Shown here one piece after another: positions 28,201 through 36,649 of a stretch of 64,000 nucleotides of DNA (the stretch's first letter is position 1; each line of letters starts with the position of its first letter). The stretch spans positions 248,001 to 312,000 of the forward strand of contig NZ_JASITE010000003.1 in the NCBI RefSeq assembly GCF_030767025.1. Direction: 5' to 3'. The notes under the pieces were generated by a model. That model did no database searches, was not told where the DNA came from, and saw only the letters and a program-made list of their open reading frames with translations. Both the position numbers and the translations under genes were made by a program. The stretch is from Nocardia sp. CC227C (GTDB taxonomy: Bacteria; Actinomycetota; Actinomycetes; Mycobacteriales; Mycobacteriaceae).

Positions 28201-29243
28201 GGGCCGAGATCCGTCCGGCGGTCAAGGACCTCATCGGCACCAGGCTCGAGCTGCGGCTCGGTGATCCATCGGACTCCGAAATGGACCGGCGGACAGCGAA
28301 TCTCGTGCCGCTGGGCCGACCCGGCCGGGGTCTGACCAAGGACAAGCTGCACATGCTGATCGCGTTGCCGCGGCTGGACTCCGATTCCGATGCCAGCACC
28401 CTGGCCGAAGGCGTCGGTACCGCCAAACTGCAACTCAACGAGCTGTATCCGCGGGAGCGGGCCCCGGAGGTGCGCATGCTCCCGCCGGAGATCCCCCGTG
28501 AGGACGTGGTCGCCGAGGCCCATCGGCGCGGTATGCGGCTCGGTCGCACCAGGGTCGCCATCGGCCTAGGCGAGAACGAGTTGGAGCCGGTGGTGCTGGA
28601 TTTCGATTCCCAGCCGCACCTCATGGCCTTCGCGGACGTGGAGCACGGCAAGACGACGCTGCTGCGCAATATCGTGCTCGGCATCGCCGAGAACTCGACC
28701 GCCGACGAGGCCCGCGTCATCCTCATCGACTACCGGCGAACCATGCTCGGCCTGATCGAGGGCCAGCAGCTGGCGGGGTACTCGACCTCGGCGCAGACTT
28801 CCTTCGACATGATCAAGGAGGTCGGCGCCTATCTACAGAAGCGCATTCCGGGAGCCGATATCACGCCGCAGCAGCTGCGCGACCGCAGCTGGTGGAGTGG
28901 CCCGGAAATCTATGTCGTGGTCGACGATTACGACATGGTCGTGACCGGTGGCCGCAACCCCATCGAGCCGTTGCTGCCTTTCCTTCCGCAGGCCCGCGAT
29001 ATCGGCCTGCACCTCGTGGTCACCCGCCGCTCCGGTGGCGCGGCGCGAGCGCTCTACGACAAGGTGCTCGGCACGCTGAAGGATCTCTCCGTCGACTGCC
29101 TGCTCATGAGCGCGCCCAAGGACGAGGGCAAGTTGTACGGCGATGTGCGTGCGAGCAAACTGCCGCCGGGGCGTGGCACGCTGATCTCACGGACGCGCGA
29201 TCTCGAGATGATCCAGGTGGCCTACGTCCCACCGTCGGTCTGA
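25212..29243 (+). CDS. eccC: EccC, FtsK/SpoIIIE-type ESX motor ATPase (locus 1)
   Basis: 1343 residues, a single-chain EccC. Two N-terminal membrane helices (about 36-60 and 66-90, very Met-rich) precede a DUF domain and three FtsK-type ATPase domains. Walker A motifs: GATGSGKS at residue ~484, GGPQSGKS at ~839, and a degenerate third one, ADVEHGKT, at ~1141-1148 where the first Gly is Ala. The third ATPase usually binds the C-terminal signal of EsxB-type substrates. Last gene of the rightward operon, 20 bp after mycP. Confidence 0.95.
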   Translation: MATEGFVRRPRIAPPRAPGGEVALTAPPEIPRPVSTPLLMKLMPVVMVVAVVGMISMMVMMGRNLFANPFMMMFPMMMLMSMVGMFMGYGRSGNKNAAELNEDRKDYFRYLDQIRRDVRRTGAKQAEALLWSHPEPADLPSLVGTRRMWERRPNDPDFGHVRVGVGTHRLATKLARPETGPLEDLEPVSTVALRRFVRTHSVVHHLPTAVSLRAFPAINVEGPPEDAHMLVRAMLMELTAFHGPDHVAVAIVCAEPDGETWSWAKWLPHLQHPKERDGLGPVRMMYRSLAELETALADDLLERGRFMRNPQPTQGRLHLVVIIDDGYVSGTERLVGESGLDSVTVIDLTAPENGLGARRGLQLVAADGDVFAKSAAGSEKFATSDRVELPEAESFARNLARYRIATAAQIVNLGDNTTTTDPGLMALLKIPDAAQIDAAKVWRPRAGRERLRVPIGVTPDGTPVEIDIKESAENGMGPHGLCIGATGSGKSEFLRTLVLSLVTTHSPDQLNLVLVDFKGGATFLGLEPLPHVAAVITNLEEELELVDRMKDALAGEMNRRQELLRSAGNFANVVEYEKARSAGVPLDPLPALFIVIDEFSELLSQKPDFADLFVMIGRLGRSLHVHLLLASQRLEENKLRGLDAHLSYRIGLRTFSANESRAVLGITDAYHLPSVPGSGYLKSDASDPLRFNATYVSGPYVAPRATRQTGERTSIETPRVFTAGPVELPPAPEPAQQFDPLALLPPPPPVDEGIPDSLLQVVVKRLVGHGRPAHEVWLPPLDESPSVDMLLPDPDWRSPANRHGQLWLPIGVIDKPYEQRRDVLVVDLAGAQGNLAVVGGPQSGKSTALRTVIMAAAATHTPRQVQFYCLDFGGGTLAGLADLPHVGSVAGRMEVDRVRRTIAEVAALLRQREERFRALGIESIHEFRKRKAALHRLPEAEQATDPLSEDEFGDVFLVIDGWSTIRAEFDQLEPALNALVQQGLSYGIHLMVAATRWAEIRPAVKDLIGTRLELRLGDPSDSEMDRRTANLVPLGRPGRGLTKDKLHMLIALPRLDSDSDASTLAEGVGTAKLQLNELYPRERAPEVRMLPPEIPREDVVAEAHRRGMRLGRTRVAIGLGENELEPVVLDFDSQPHLMAFADVEHGKTTLLRNIVLGIAENSTADEARVILIDYRRTMLGLIEGQQLAGYSTSAQTSFDMIKEVGAYLQKRIPGADITPQQLRDRSWWSGPEIYVVVDDYDMVVTGGRNPIEPLLPFLPQARDIGLHLVVTRRSGGAARALYDKVLGTLKDLSVDCLLMSAPKDEGKLYGDVRASKLPPGRGTLISRTRDLEMIQVAYVPPSV

Positions 29244-29267
29244 GTCGCGGCCCGAAAACACGGCTGA

Positions 29268-29849
29268 TCAACCGTGGTGCCGGGCCGGTTCGACAAGGGC
29301 CGGGAGCGGTTTCGTGCGCGCGGGAGCCCAGGCGGCCGTCCGCCGCTCGAACAGCGCCCGGGACGGCCCGGTAGCTTCCGGCCCGGCGATTCGCACCAAC
29401 CGGAATCCGGCGCGGTGGTAGTAGGCGTGCAGTCCATTGTTGGTGGTCCAGGCATCCAGCCGTACCCAGGCCCGATGCTTGTCCCAGGCTATGGATCCCG
29501 CGTGGGCCAGCAGCGCCTCCCCGACCCGCTGTCCCGCGAACCGCAGATCCACGATCATGTAGTGCACGATGACCGCGTCGGCCAATTCCCCTGGGCTCCA
29601 GAGTCCTTCGTCGGCGCGGTCGTTCACCGTGATGGTGCCCGCGCGTTCGCCGTCGACCTCCGCCATCCACGTTTCGCCATTGCTGATCGCTTGCGCGACC
29701 GAACCGGCGAAGGTCTCGATGGGCAGGCCGCGACCCTCGCGGGTCCACTGATCACTGCCGCGGGCCGCCAGCCATGCCGTTCGTTGGAGTCGGAGCCTAC
29801 AGATGGTCCGGAGATCATCGAGGCGGGCTGGGCGGATGCGGAGCGTCAT
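29268..29849 (-). CDS. GNAT family N-acetyltransferase
   Basis: 193 residues from ATG 29849 (MTLRIRPARLDDLRTICRLR). The acetyl-CoA loop is visible as RFAGQRVGEALL (QxxGxA), followed by WVRLDAWTTNNGLHAYYHRAGF, the usual beta5-alpha4 block of GNAT enzymes. Substrate unknown. The start overlaps the stop of the GntR regulator (ATGA on the minus strand), so regulator and enzyme are co-translated. Convergent with eccC, ending 24 bp from it. Confidence 0.85.
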   Translation of the reverse strand: MTLRIRPARLDDLRTICRLRLQRTAWLAARGSDQWTREGRGLPIETFAGSVAQAISNGETWMAEVDGERAGTITVNDRADEGLWSPGELADAVIVHYMIVDLRFAGQRVGEALLAHAGSIAWDKHRAWVRLDAWTTNNGLHAYYHRAGFRLVRIAGPEATGPSRALFERRTAAWAPARTKPLPALVEPARHHG

Positions 29850-30685
29850 GGTGAGCCGGGTAGCAGGGAGTTGCCGAAGGAGTGGGAATTGGCGGGTGCC
29901 GAGGGGACGCCGAGGACGCGGCGGATCATCTCGGTGCCGCTGTCGTCGCCGAGTTCGTAGGCGAGGCGGTTGCGCGCCGCAATGGAACGATGCCTGGTCA
30001 CTCGGGTGACACGATCGTGGTTGGCGCCGATGCGCAGATGGTCGAGCAGGAAGGTGCCGGGGCCAACGCCGAGCACGGCGGCCTCCTCCGAGGTCGCCGG
30101 GCGGGCGACGACACTGTCGCGGTGCGCCGTCTCGGCCTGACCGCGGTCGGCGAGTCTGCGCGTGGTGCCCTCCGGTATGTCGTAGGGACAGTCGATGCCG
30201 GTGGCCTCGGCCAGGTCTCTGGGATAGAAGCTCACCTCCCAGGACCACGGTTCATTGTCCAGATATTGCACGACTGTACGCGCCACCACCCACGAGTCCT
30301 TCACGATCCCCAGCCAGTGCGCCACCTCCGCGCTCGCCGGCTCCATACGGGCGGTGAACTGCTTCGATGGCTCGCGTCCGGCGGCGCGCGCGATCTCCTC
30401 GAAGATGTCGTGCGCCGCCCGGGGGCGGTCCGGGCGGATGTGGTTGGTGACAACCGATTCCAGCACCTCCTGGCTGCGCACGATGGTGCCGCGGGAAGTG
30501 GCCGTGTAGACCAGGTTCTCGGCGACGAGGACCTGGATGGCGTTGCGGGCGGTCGTGATCGACACCTGCATCTGCTCGGCCAACTCGTTGTGGCTCGGTA
30601 GTCGATCACCGGGCTTCCACTTGCCGCCTCGGATCTCCTCGCGGAGGAGGTCTGCGATCCGTTGATACCTCGGACCGTCCGCCAT
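29846..30685 (-). CDS. GntR family regulator (HutC/UTRA type)
   Basis: 279 residues from ATG 30685, with GAGGAG just upstream; the frame is open to 30760 but the winged-helix domain begins at YQRIADLLREEI. HTH segment: HNELAEQMQVSITTARNAIQVL (about residues 33-54). The C-terminal ~170 residues form a UTRA-like ligand domain (ADRGQAETAHRDSVVARPAT). A small-molecule ligand is expected. Probably controls itself, the overlapping GNAT gene, and perhaps the divergent DUF4254 gene. Confidence 0.85.
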   Translation of the reverse strand: MADGPRYQRIADLLREEIRGGKWKPGDRLPSHNELAEQMQVSITTARNAIQVLVAENLVYTATSRGTIVRSQEVLESVVTNHIRPDRPRAAHDIFEEIARAAGREPSKQFTARMEPASAEVAHWLGIVKDSWVVARTVVQYLDNEPWSWEVSFYPRDLAEATGIDCPYDIPEGTTRRLADRGQAETAHRDSVVARPATSEEAAVLGVGPGTFLLDHLRIGANHDRVTRVTRHRSIAARNRLAYELGDDSGTEMIRRVLGVPSAPANSHSFGNSLLPGSP

Positions 30686-30751
30686 CTCGCTCCTCGGTTG
30701 TTGCTTCAAGGCATCGAAGTCTACTCCGCCCCACGAACCGCCGTGTGAGGC

Positions 30752-30779
30752 TTGACACACGCATTTCTCGGTTTATTGT
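30752..30779 (+). promoter_or_regulatory. Sigma-70-type promoter for the DUF4254 gene
   Basis: TTGACA (30752-30757), a 16-bp spacer and TATTGT (30774-30779) lie 48 bp before the GTG start at 30827. The surrounding 140-bp gap is divergent with the gntR gene, so the regulator may act here. Confidence 0.55.
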
Positions 30780-30826
30780 AATGAACGTCCTGAATGCGTG
30801 TTGGTCAGCGATGAACGCGAGGCAAC

Positions 30827-31363
30827 GTGGCAGTTTCGGAGACATCCAATACGGTCGTAGTGGCCCTTCCCGACGTTCCGGGTTATTCGGACGCCGAGTC
30901 GCAGCCCCTGACGGCGGGCCTATTGCCGCCCTCGGACCTACTCCTGCGTGCATGCCGCGGCCACCGCGTCATCGGCGGATCACTGCTGTGGTTCGCCCAT
31001 GACCTGGCCGTATTGCATGAGAAGCGCCTAGTTGGGCGGGGCGGCACCGGGCCGGATACGGACCCAACCTCCATCGTCGAGAACAAACGACGCCGAATCG
31101 AATTGGTCATGGCGATCGACGACTGGGTCGTGCGCAATCTGCCCCAACATCGGCTGGGGGCGACTCTACACACCGAAACGGTCGGTTCGGTGATCGACAG
31201 GCTGGCGGAAGCGTCGGTGCGAGCACATCACGCGTTGATGACGCTTGACGCCAATGACGAAATTCTGCATTCCGCTTGGCACCATTTGGCCGAATTGTCG
31301 GACGCATATGATGATTTGGTACGGGATGTGCTGGCGGGGCGGCGGCGGTTGCCCGCCTGGTAG
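30827..31363 (+). CDS. DUF4254 domain-containing protein
   Basis: 178 residues from GTG 30827, with GAGG 6 nt upstream. The block SIVENKRRRIELVMAIDDWV identifies the DUF4254 group; the protein is mainly helical, soluble and lacks a signal peptide. In many bacteria DUF4254 genes sit near glycosyltransferases, but no such neighbour is present here. Function is unknown. A hairpin follows the stop. Confidence 0.75.
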   Translation: MAVSETSNTVVVALPDVPGYSDAESQPLTAGLLPPSDLLLRACRGHRVIGGSLLWFAHDLAVLHEKRLVGRGGTGPDTDPTSIVENKRRRIELVMAIDDWVVRNLPQHRLGATLHTETVGSVIDRLAEASVRAHHALMTLDANDEILHSAWHHLAELSDAYDDLVRDVLAGRRRLPAW

Positions 31364-31370
31364 CCGAATA

Positions 31371-31401
31371 CGGCCGCCCGCACCCGAGGTGTGGGCGGCC
31401 G
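31371..31401. terminator. Bidirectional hairpin between DUF4254 and kinase genes
   Basis: CGGCCGCCCGCAC (31371-31383) pairs with GTGGGCGGCCG (31391-31401) with one bulged base and a 7-nt loop. It lies between two convergent genes (stops at 31363 and 31413), so it may end transcription from both sides. Confidence 0.6.
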
Positions 31402-31412
31402 TCCGTTCCGGT

Positions 31413-33335
31413 CTAGCTCGGCAGCCGGTCGATCGCCGTGCGGGCGGCGGACTCCGCGGTGGCGCACACCGACTCGTTCGGGCTGTCGCTATTGCCCTGC
31501 ACCCTCACCTGCAGGACCTCGTGCCACCGATCGGTTGCTCGGAACACGTACTCGCGCTCACAGATCGACGCCACGGTCGACGTCGGCGCGATGAGCTGCC
31601 GCCCACCACCGAGGTCGATCGTCGGATCGTCGGTGCCGACACCTCCGGTGCGGCGGGTGGAGATCTCCACCGATGCCGAGCCCTCCCAGGTACAGGAATG
31701 CGCGAACACCTCCGCCGGGGATTCCGGCACCGCGCCGATGAGCGGGAGCAGGCTGGCGGGGTCGGCGAGCGCGCAAGGGTCCACCGCCGCCAGCGAGGCC
31801 GTCGCGTCCGGCAGGCGCGGGATCTCGTCTACGGCCGCGAGCCGCAGCAGGATGTATTCGGCCTGGTCGCAGTACCTCGCGCTGGTCGAGACCGACAATC
31901 CCCACCCGTTCAACTCGGGTGTCGTGATCGCGCGGTGGCAGGTGGAGGATGCTTCCTCGTCCCCCAGGATCGGCCGACCCGCTCCATAGGAGCCCTCCGG
32001 GACGGTTACGGCCATCACGTCCGTCGGGGTCAGGTAGCTGTCCGGATCGAAGTTCAGATAGAAGGCCCGCCCGCTGGCTTCCATCGTGCAGCCCCAGCGG
32101 TACCAGTCGGGTGCGAAGCTCCAGGCCGATACGTCCGCAGGGAAGTTCTGCGCGATCTCATTCGGAATCGGCTCCGCCAAGGCCGCTTTCAGCCACGCGC
32201 AAGTATCCGCCGCGCGTACCTGGGCGAGTGTCAACACTCTGGGGGCTGCCGTTGCGGGCGCGCCGCCGCCACGCATCCAGACCGCGGCCGACACCGCGAT
32301 CGCGACCACCGCCAGCACAGCGAAGCCGATGAGGGCGGCGGTGCGGGTGCCCCGCTTTCGTCGCGGAAGTGCGATATCGACCGGGGGACGACGACCAGAA
32401 CGATGGAAGCGTCGCCCGCCCGGCAATACCGAGGTCGCGTTGGGATCCGCGGTGAGCGCCACCAATTCGGTGTGTTGCCTGTCGATTTCCCGATGCACCG
32501 GCTCCGGCCACGGCGTCCCGTGCCGCAGCGGATCCCCGAGGAAGTCCAGGATCTGTGCCGGAGTGGGCCGAGCGTTCGGGTCCTTGTGCAAGCAGGGCTC
32601 GATCAGGGTCCGCAATTCCGGGGGCAGCGCTTCGAGGTTCGGCTGTGTATGCGCGATATTGAACAGCGTGTAAGCCAGCGAGGCGGCGGTGAACGGGGCC
32701 GTACCCGTTGCCGCCATGACCAGCACCGAGCCGAGCGAGAACACGTCGCTGGCGGATGAGAGCGGTTCGGACAGCGTCTGTTCCGGCGACATGTACGCGG
32801 GAGATCCCAGCACCGAACCGGTTTCGGTGAGACCGGCCGGATTCTCGGTCATGGACGCGATACCGAAATCGATGACCCGCGGACCGTCCGCGGCCAACAG
32901 GACGTTGGCGGGCTTGAGATCCCGGTGGATCAGCTCGGCACCGTGGATCGCCCGCAATGCGGATGCCAGCCCCGCGGCCAGCCGCAGCACCGCCTCCGGC
33001 GGCAACGGCCCGTACGCCGAGACCGCCTTGTCGAGCGGCAGGCCGACGACGAAGACCGACGCGAGCCATGGAATCTCGGAGTCGACGTCGAAATCGATCA
33101 CCGGTGCGGTGAACGAACCGGATACCCGCGTCGAGGCTTCGACCTCACGACGGAACCGGGATCGGTACTCCACCTCGTGCAGCAGATGCGCGTGCACCTG
33201 TTTAACGGCCACCAGTCGGCCATCCGGACCTGTGCCCAGCAGTACCCTGCCCATACCGCCGGAGCCGAGTTCACCGACGATGCGATAGCGGCCGACGAAG
33301 GGCGGATCCTCGGGGGCGAGCGGGCGTACGGTCAT
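31413..33335 (-). CDS. Membrane Ser/Thr protein kinase with DUF3558-like ectodomain (copy A)
   Basis: 640 residues. Kinase domain (about 14-280) with the Gly loop GSGGMGRVLLG, lysine in AVKQVH, HRDLKPANV, DFGIAS and SPAYMSPEQ, all intact and typical of PknB-type Hanks kinases. After a basic juxtamembrane stretch, one membrane helix (about 335-357) leads to a ~280-residue outer domain with paired cysteines and VDPCALAD, reminiscent of DUF3558. The start overlaps the stop of kinase B (ATGA), so they are translated together. It probably senses an envelope signal; PASTA repeats are absent. Confidence 0.9.
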   Translation of the reverse strand: MTVRPLAPEDPPFVGRYRIVGELGSGGMGRVLLGTGPDGRLVAVKQVHAHLLHEVEYRSRFRREVEASTRVSGSFTAPVIDFDVDSEIPWLASVFVVGLPLDKAVSAYGPLPPEAVLRLAAGLASALRAIHGAELIHRDLKPANVLLAADGPRVIDFGIASMTENPAGLTETGSVLGSPAYMSPEQTLSEPLSSASDVFSLGSVLVMAATGTAPFTAASLAYTLFNIAHTQPNLEALPPELRTLIEPCLHKDPNARPTPAQILDFLGDPLRHGTPWPEPVHREIDRQHTELVALTADPNATSVLPGGRRFHRSGRRPPVDIALPRRKRGTRTAALIGFAVLAVVAIAVSAAVWMRGGGAPATAAPRVLTLAQVRAADTCAWLKAALAEPIPNEIAQNFPADVSAWSFAPDWYRWGCTMEASGRAFYLNFDPDSYLTPTDVMAVTVPEGSYGAGRPILGDEEASSTCHRAITTPELNGWGLSVSTSARYCDQAEYILLRLAAVDEIPRLPDATASLAAVDPCALADPASLLPLIGAVPESPAEVFAHSCTWEGSASVEISTRRTGGVGTDDPTIDLGGGRQLIAPTSTVASICEREYVFRATDRWHEVLQVRVQGNSDSPNESVCATAESAARTAIDRLPS

Positions 33336-35206
33336 TTCGGCAGCCCGGGTAGTACGGCGGACAGCGCGCGCTCGGCCCGGTCACACGTATCCGGTACGCC
33401 ATCCCGCCAGGCGCCCATCGAGATCGTGACCACCTCGGCTTGATCATCATGGGTCGGACGGGCCATGTACGCGAGATCGCAGATACGGCCGCCGCTGTCC
33501 TGCAGATACGCGGTCGCGCCGTCGACCTGGACAGCGCTGTTTCGCGAATTCCGATCCGGGCGGACATGCTCGTTCAGAGTGAGCGTGAGGTTGTAGTCGT
33601 CGCCGGACCAGTGGCAGGACGTCGGTCGGACCGTGCGTCGAACGGAGGGCCCGACGAGTTCGGACACCAGATTCTCATCCAGCAGCGCGCACGGATCCAG
33701 CGGCCGAATCGAATTCTCCGGCAGCGAGAGTCGCGGTGGATTGACGGCCAGTCGGTTGACCACCGCACGCAGACCCCGCTCGGCCACCGGACATCCGTTG
33801 CCGCTCGTCTCCGAGGTCTTCGCCGTCAGTTCGACCGAGACCAGGGGGCGATTCTGCGTGACCACCGTGCGCGCACAGGATCTTTCGTTAGTGAACAGCC
33901 CGAACATCGGCATCCATCCCGCGACCTCCCCGGAGGGCTTCCACAGGTTGTCGTTCATGACATCGTCGGAACCGATCTCCAGTTCGAAGGCCACTTCTGT
34001 GCCGGAGGAGTCGGTGAAGGTCGTGCCACACGAATTCAGGATCGCATTCGAGAAGTCGCCGGTGCGGGCGCCGAACTCCGGACTCAGCGAGTTCTCGAGC
34101 AGGGCACAGATATCCAGGGTTCGCCACTGCTCGCCGGTTACCGCCATCGACAGATCGCTCGCGGGAGCGGCGTGTCCCGGCTGTTCCGCCCACTCCTGGG
34201 CCGCGAAAGCGGTGCCGGCGACGAAGACGAGCGCCCCGACCGCCGCGGCGGCCGTACGCAGGGTCCGGCGGCGGCGGTCTCTCAGATCGGCCAGTTGCGC
34301 CTCGTACCGTGCGTGCTTCGCGGTGGTCTCCGTCCACCATTGCGAATCGGCACGGTGGCCCGCGACCAGGTCACGTACCGCACCCGGCCAGACCGGCTCG
34401 GCCTCGATCCGCCCCGCGGCCTCGAGCAGCTGTTCCGGGGTGGGGCGTTGTGCGGGATCCTTCGCCAGACAGTGCTCGACGATATCTCGCAGCGGCGGCG
34501 GAACCCGGGAGACATCGGGTGCGGAGTGGATGACGCTGTAGAGCACCTGCGGGGTCGCGGTGCCGGAGAACGGGCTGTCGCCGGTAGCGGCCATGGCCAG
34601 GATCGCGCCGACGGAGAACACGTCGGCGGCCGGGCCCAACGGCTGGCCCTGCGCCTGCTCCGGAGACATGTAGGCGGGTGAACCGACGACCGAGCCGGTC
34701 GCGGTCAGTTGTGCGTCGCCCTCCAATGCCCGCGCGATGCCGAAGTCGATGACCCTCGGACCGTCGACGGTCAGCAGGACGTTGGCCGGCTTGAGGTCGC
34801 GGTGTACCAGACCGGCGCGGTGAATCTCGATCAGTGCCGCGGCCAATCCTGCTGCCAGCAAACGCATTCCGCCCAGGGACAGCGGCCCGGTCTCCTCGAT
34901 CACGGTCCGCAGATCCGGACCCGGAATGTATTCGGTGGCGAGCCAAGGGCGCTCGGATTCGGTATCGCTGTCCACCACCGCCGCGGTGTACGCGCCGGTA
35001 ACCTGGGCACTGGCCGTGACCTCACGGCGGAAGCGCTCCCGGAACTCGGTGTTTCGGGCCAGGGGACGGTGAATCTGTTTGACCGCCAGCAGCCTTCCGC
35101 TCGGTGCCTGTCCGAGAAGTACCCGCCCCATGCCGCCCTGACCGATGACGGCGATCAGGCGGTTGCGGCCGAGCCGGCGTGGATCGTTCGAGCTCAAACC
35201 CTTCAT
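33332..35206 (-). CDS. Membrane Ser/Thr protein kinase with DUF3558-like ectodomain (copy B)
   Basis: 624 residues from ATG 35206 (AGGGAGG upstream). Kinase motifs: GQGGMGRVLLG, AVKQIH, HRDLKPANV, DFGIAR and SPAYMSPEQ. A membrane helix follows the basic RDRRRRT stretch (about residues 325-345). The outer domain holds two DUF3558-like units (TLDICALLENSL and LDPCALLDENLV) with conserved cysteines. The kinase domain is clearly paralogous to copy A, suggesting tandem duplication followed by ectodomain divergence. Confidence 0.9.
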   Translation of the reverse strand: MKGLSSNDPRRLGRNRLIAVIGQGGMGRVLLGQAPSGRLLAVKQIHRPLARNTEFRERFRREVTASAQVTGAYTAAVVDSDTESERPWLATEYIPGPDLRTVIEETGPLSLGGMRLLAAGLAAALIEIHRAGLVHRDLKPANVLLTVDGPRVIDFGIARALEGDAQLTATGSVVGSPAYMSPEQAQGQPLGPAADVFSVGAILAMAATGDSPFSGTATPQVLYSVIHSAPDVSRVPPPLRDIVEHCLAKDPAQRPTPEQLLEAAGRIEAEPVWPGAVRDLVAGHRADSQWWTETTAKHARYEAQLADLRDRRRRTLRTAAAAVGALVFVAGTAFAAQEWAEQPGHAAPASDLSMAVTGEQWRTLDICALLENSLSPEFGARTGDFSNAILNSCGTTFTDSSGTEVAFELEIGSDDVMNDNLWKPSGEVAGWMPMFGLFTNERSCARTVVTQNRPLVSVELTAKTSETSGNGCPVAERGLRAVVNRLAVNPPRLSLPENSIRPLDPCALLDENLVSELVGPSVRRTVRPTSCHWSGDDYNLTLTLNEHVRPDRNSRNSAVQVDGATAYLQDSGGRICDLAYMARPTHDDQAEVVTISMGAWRDGVPDTCDRAERALSAVLPGLPK

Positions 35207-35255
35207 GCGGATCCCTCCCTGCGCCCCGTATGGTTGCCGAGCCACCGCGCCGTTC

Positions 35256-36455
35256 TCATTCGCTGTCCTTCAGCAGCGCGTGCTGGGCCGCGGCCAGATG
35301 GCGCACATCGCGGTCCTCGTGGCTGAAGACTTCTGCGATCAGATTGTCGTGCCGGACCAGGCAGCGGTATCGGCGTGCCTGCGATTCGGTGCGATTCGGC
35401 GCGGTGGCCTGGAAACAGGAGATGTCGTCGACACCGCGGACCCCGGCCATCTCGACGTACTTCGACACCGTCGGTGACTCGGCCAGGTAACCGGCGAAGT
35501 TCTCGGCGGCGGCGGCATCGGGCAGTTCGAACAGGTATTTGTTGTCCGAGACGGCAATCGCGGAGACGCCGCGCGCTTTGTACTCCCGCGCCGGCTCGGC
35601 GGGGTCGGTACTGGTCAACAGCGCATACGTCCGTGGATCGTAGACCGCGAACCTACGGGCGTCCGGCCGACTGTCGCCCGTGCTGACCAGGCGGGCCAGC
35701 AGCCCACCAGGATCCAGCGGCAGTGTGTCCAGATCCGCAGGTGGAACGGGCTCGAAGTTCTCCAGCCTGCGGACCTGCTCCCGGTAGGCCGTGGACAGTA
35801 GCGCGGTCATCCGGTCGAGGTTGGGCTCCCGCGCCTGAACGAGGACGTGGATGACGACCGATCGGTACGCCATCCAACTGCCGATGTCGGCGTAGGTGGG
35901 GATCCAATGGCTCAGTGCCGCAGGATAGCCGGGTAGCGCGACAGGAGTATTCGCATCGTTCAGTGCGAAATCCGAGGAAGACATCGCCGCAGCGGCCGCG
36001 GCGGCGGACTGGTCATCCGGAAACGCGGTGAGGACGACCTTGACCGCGGGATGCTTCAGGTGTTCACCCAGATACGGGGTCTCCGCGGACTCCGACATGA
36101 ATCCGGCATACGGGTTGAACGGTGCCGCGGCCATCATCTGGTGAGCCTGAACACCCGACCACATGCCGTGCTCGTCGACAATCGAATTGGCATAGCGCTG
36201 CGAAGCCACTGCGGGGTCGATGTCACTGCCGAAGACGATATGCTCGCCCAGGCGCAGCGACTCCACGATCCTGCCGCGCGTTCGATTGGGACCGCTGTCA
36301 TAGCTGTGCGCCGTAGGCGTCGGCGAATACGGGCCGAAGTCGGTGGCCGCAATACTGTCCGCTGTCGAACCGTCACCCCCGCCGCATCCGGCGGCCGCAC
36401 ACGCCGCTATGGCGGCCAGCGCCACCGCGGCGATCCGGTGGAACCGGAATCGCAT
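35256..36455 (-). CDS. Secreted lipoprotein, DUF7373-like
   Basis: 399 residues. Type II signal peptide with lipobox AAGC (Cys at about residue 24) following RFRFHRIAAVALAAIAACA. The mature protein is soluble, with two similar alpha/beta halves; I associate this with a Nocardia/mycobacterial lipoprotein family of unknown function, from memory. It is the first gene of a leftward group leading into the two kinases (50 bp gap), so it could be a sensory partner or envelope protein under the same control. Confidence 0.7.
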   Translation of the reverse strand: MRFRFHRIAAVALAAIAACAAAGCGGGDGSTADSIAATDFGPYSPTPTAHSYDSGPNRTRGRIVESLRLGEHIVFGSDIDPAVASQRYANSIVDEHGMWSGVQAHQMMAAAPFNPYAGFMSESAETPYLGEHLKHPAVKVVLTAFPDDQSAAAAAAAMSSSDFALNDANTPVALPGYPAALSHWIPTYADIGSWMAYRSVVIHVLVQAREPNLDRMTALLSTAYREQVRRLENFEPVPPADLDTLPLDPGGLLARLVSTGDSRPDARRFAVYDPRTYALLTSTDPAEPAREYKARGVSAIAVSDNKYLFELPDAAAAENFAGYLAESPTVSKYVEMAGVRGVDDISCFQATAPNRTESQARRYRCLVRHDNLIAEVFSHEDRDVRHLAAAQHALLKDSE

Positions 36456-36649
36456 GTACCCCCCTCGTCCCGCCGCCTGCTCGCGGACGGTGTGTTCAGA
36501 TCTGCACCGCTACCGGTGGTCGAGGCCATCCGGTCGGGCGTCAATCTAACACTGCGAACCGGATCGAACCACTCGCGGGCGTCCGCACCTGGTTGTCGCG
36601 GATGTGTTGCTACCTGCGGTGATACCTGGTGGCCGCAGGTAGCGGTCGC

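Noticed and set aside
35256..36455. Possibility that the lipoprotein belongs to the ESX substrates
   Set aside because: It has a clear lipobox signal peptide, so it uses the general export route.
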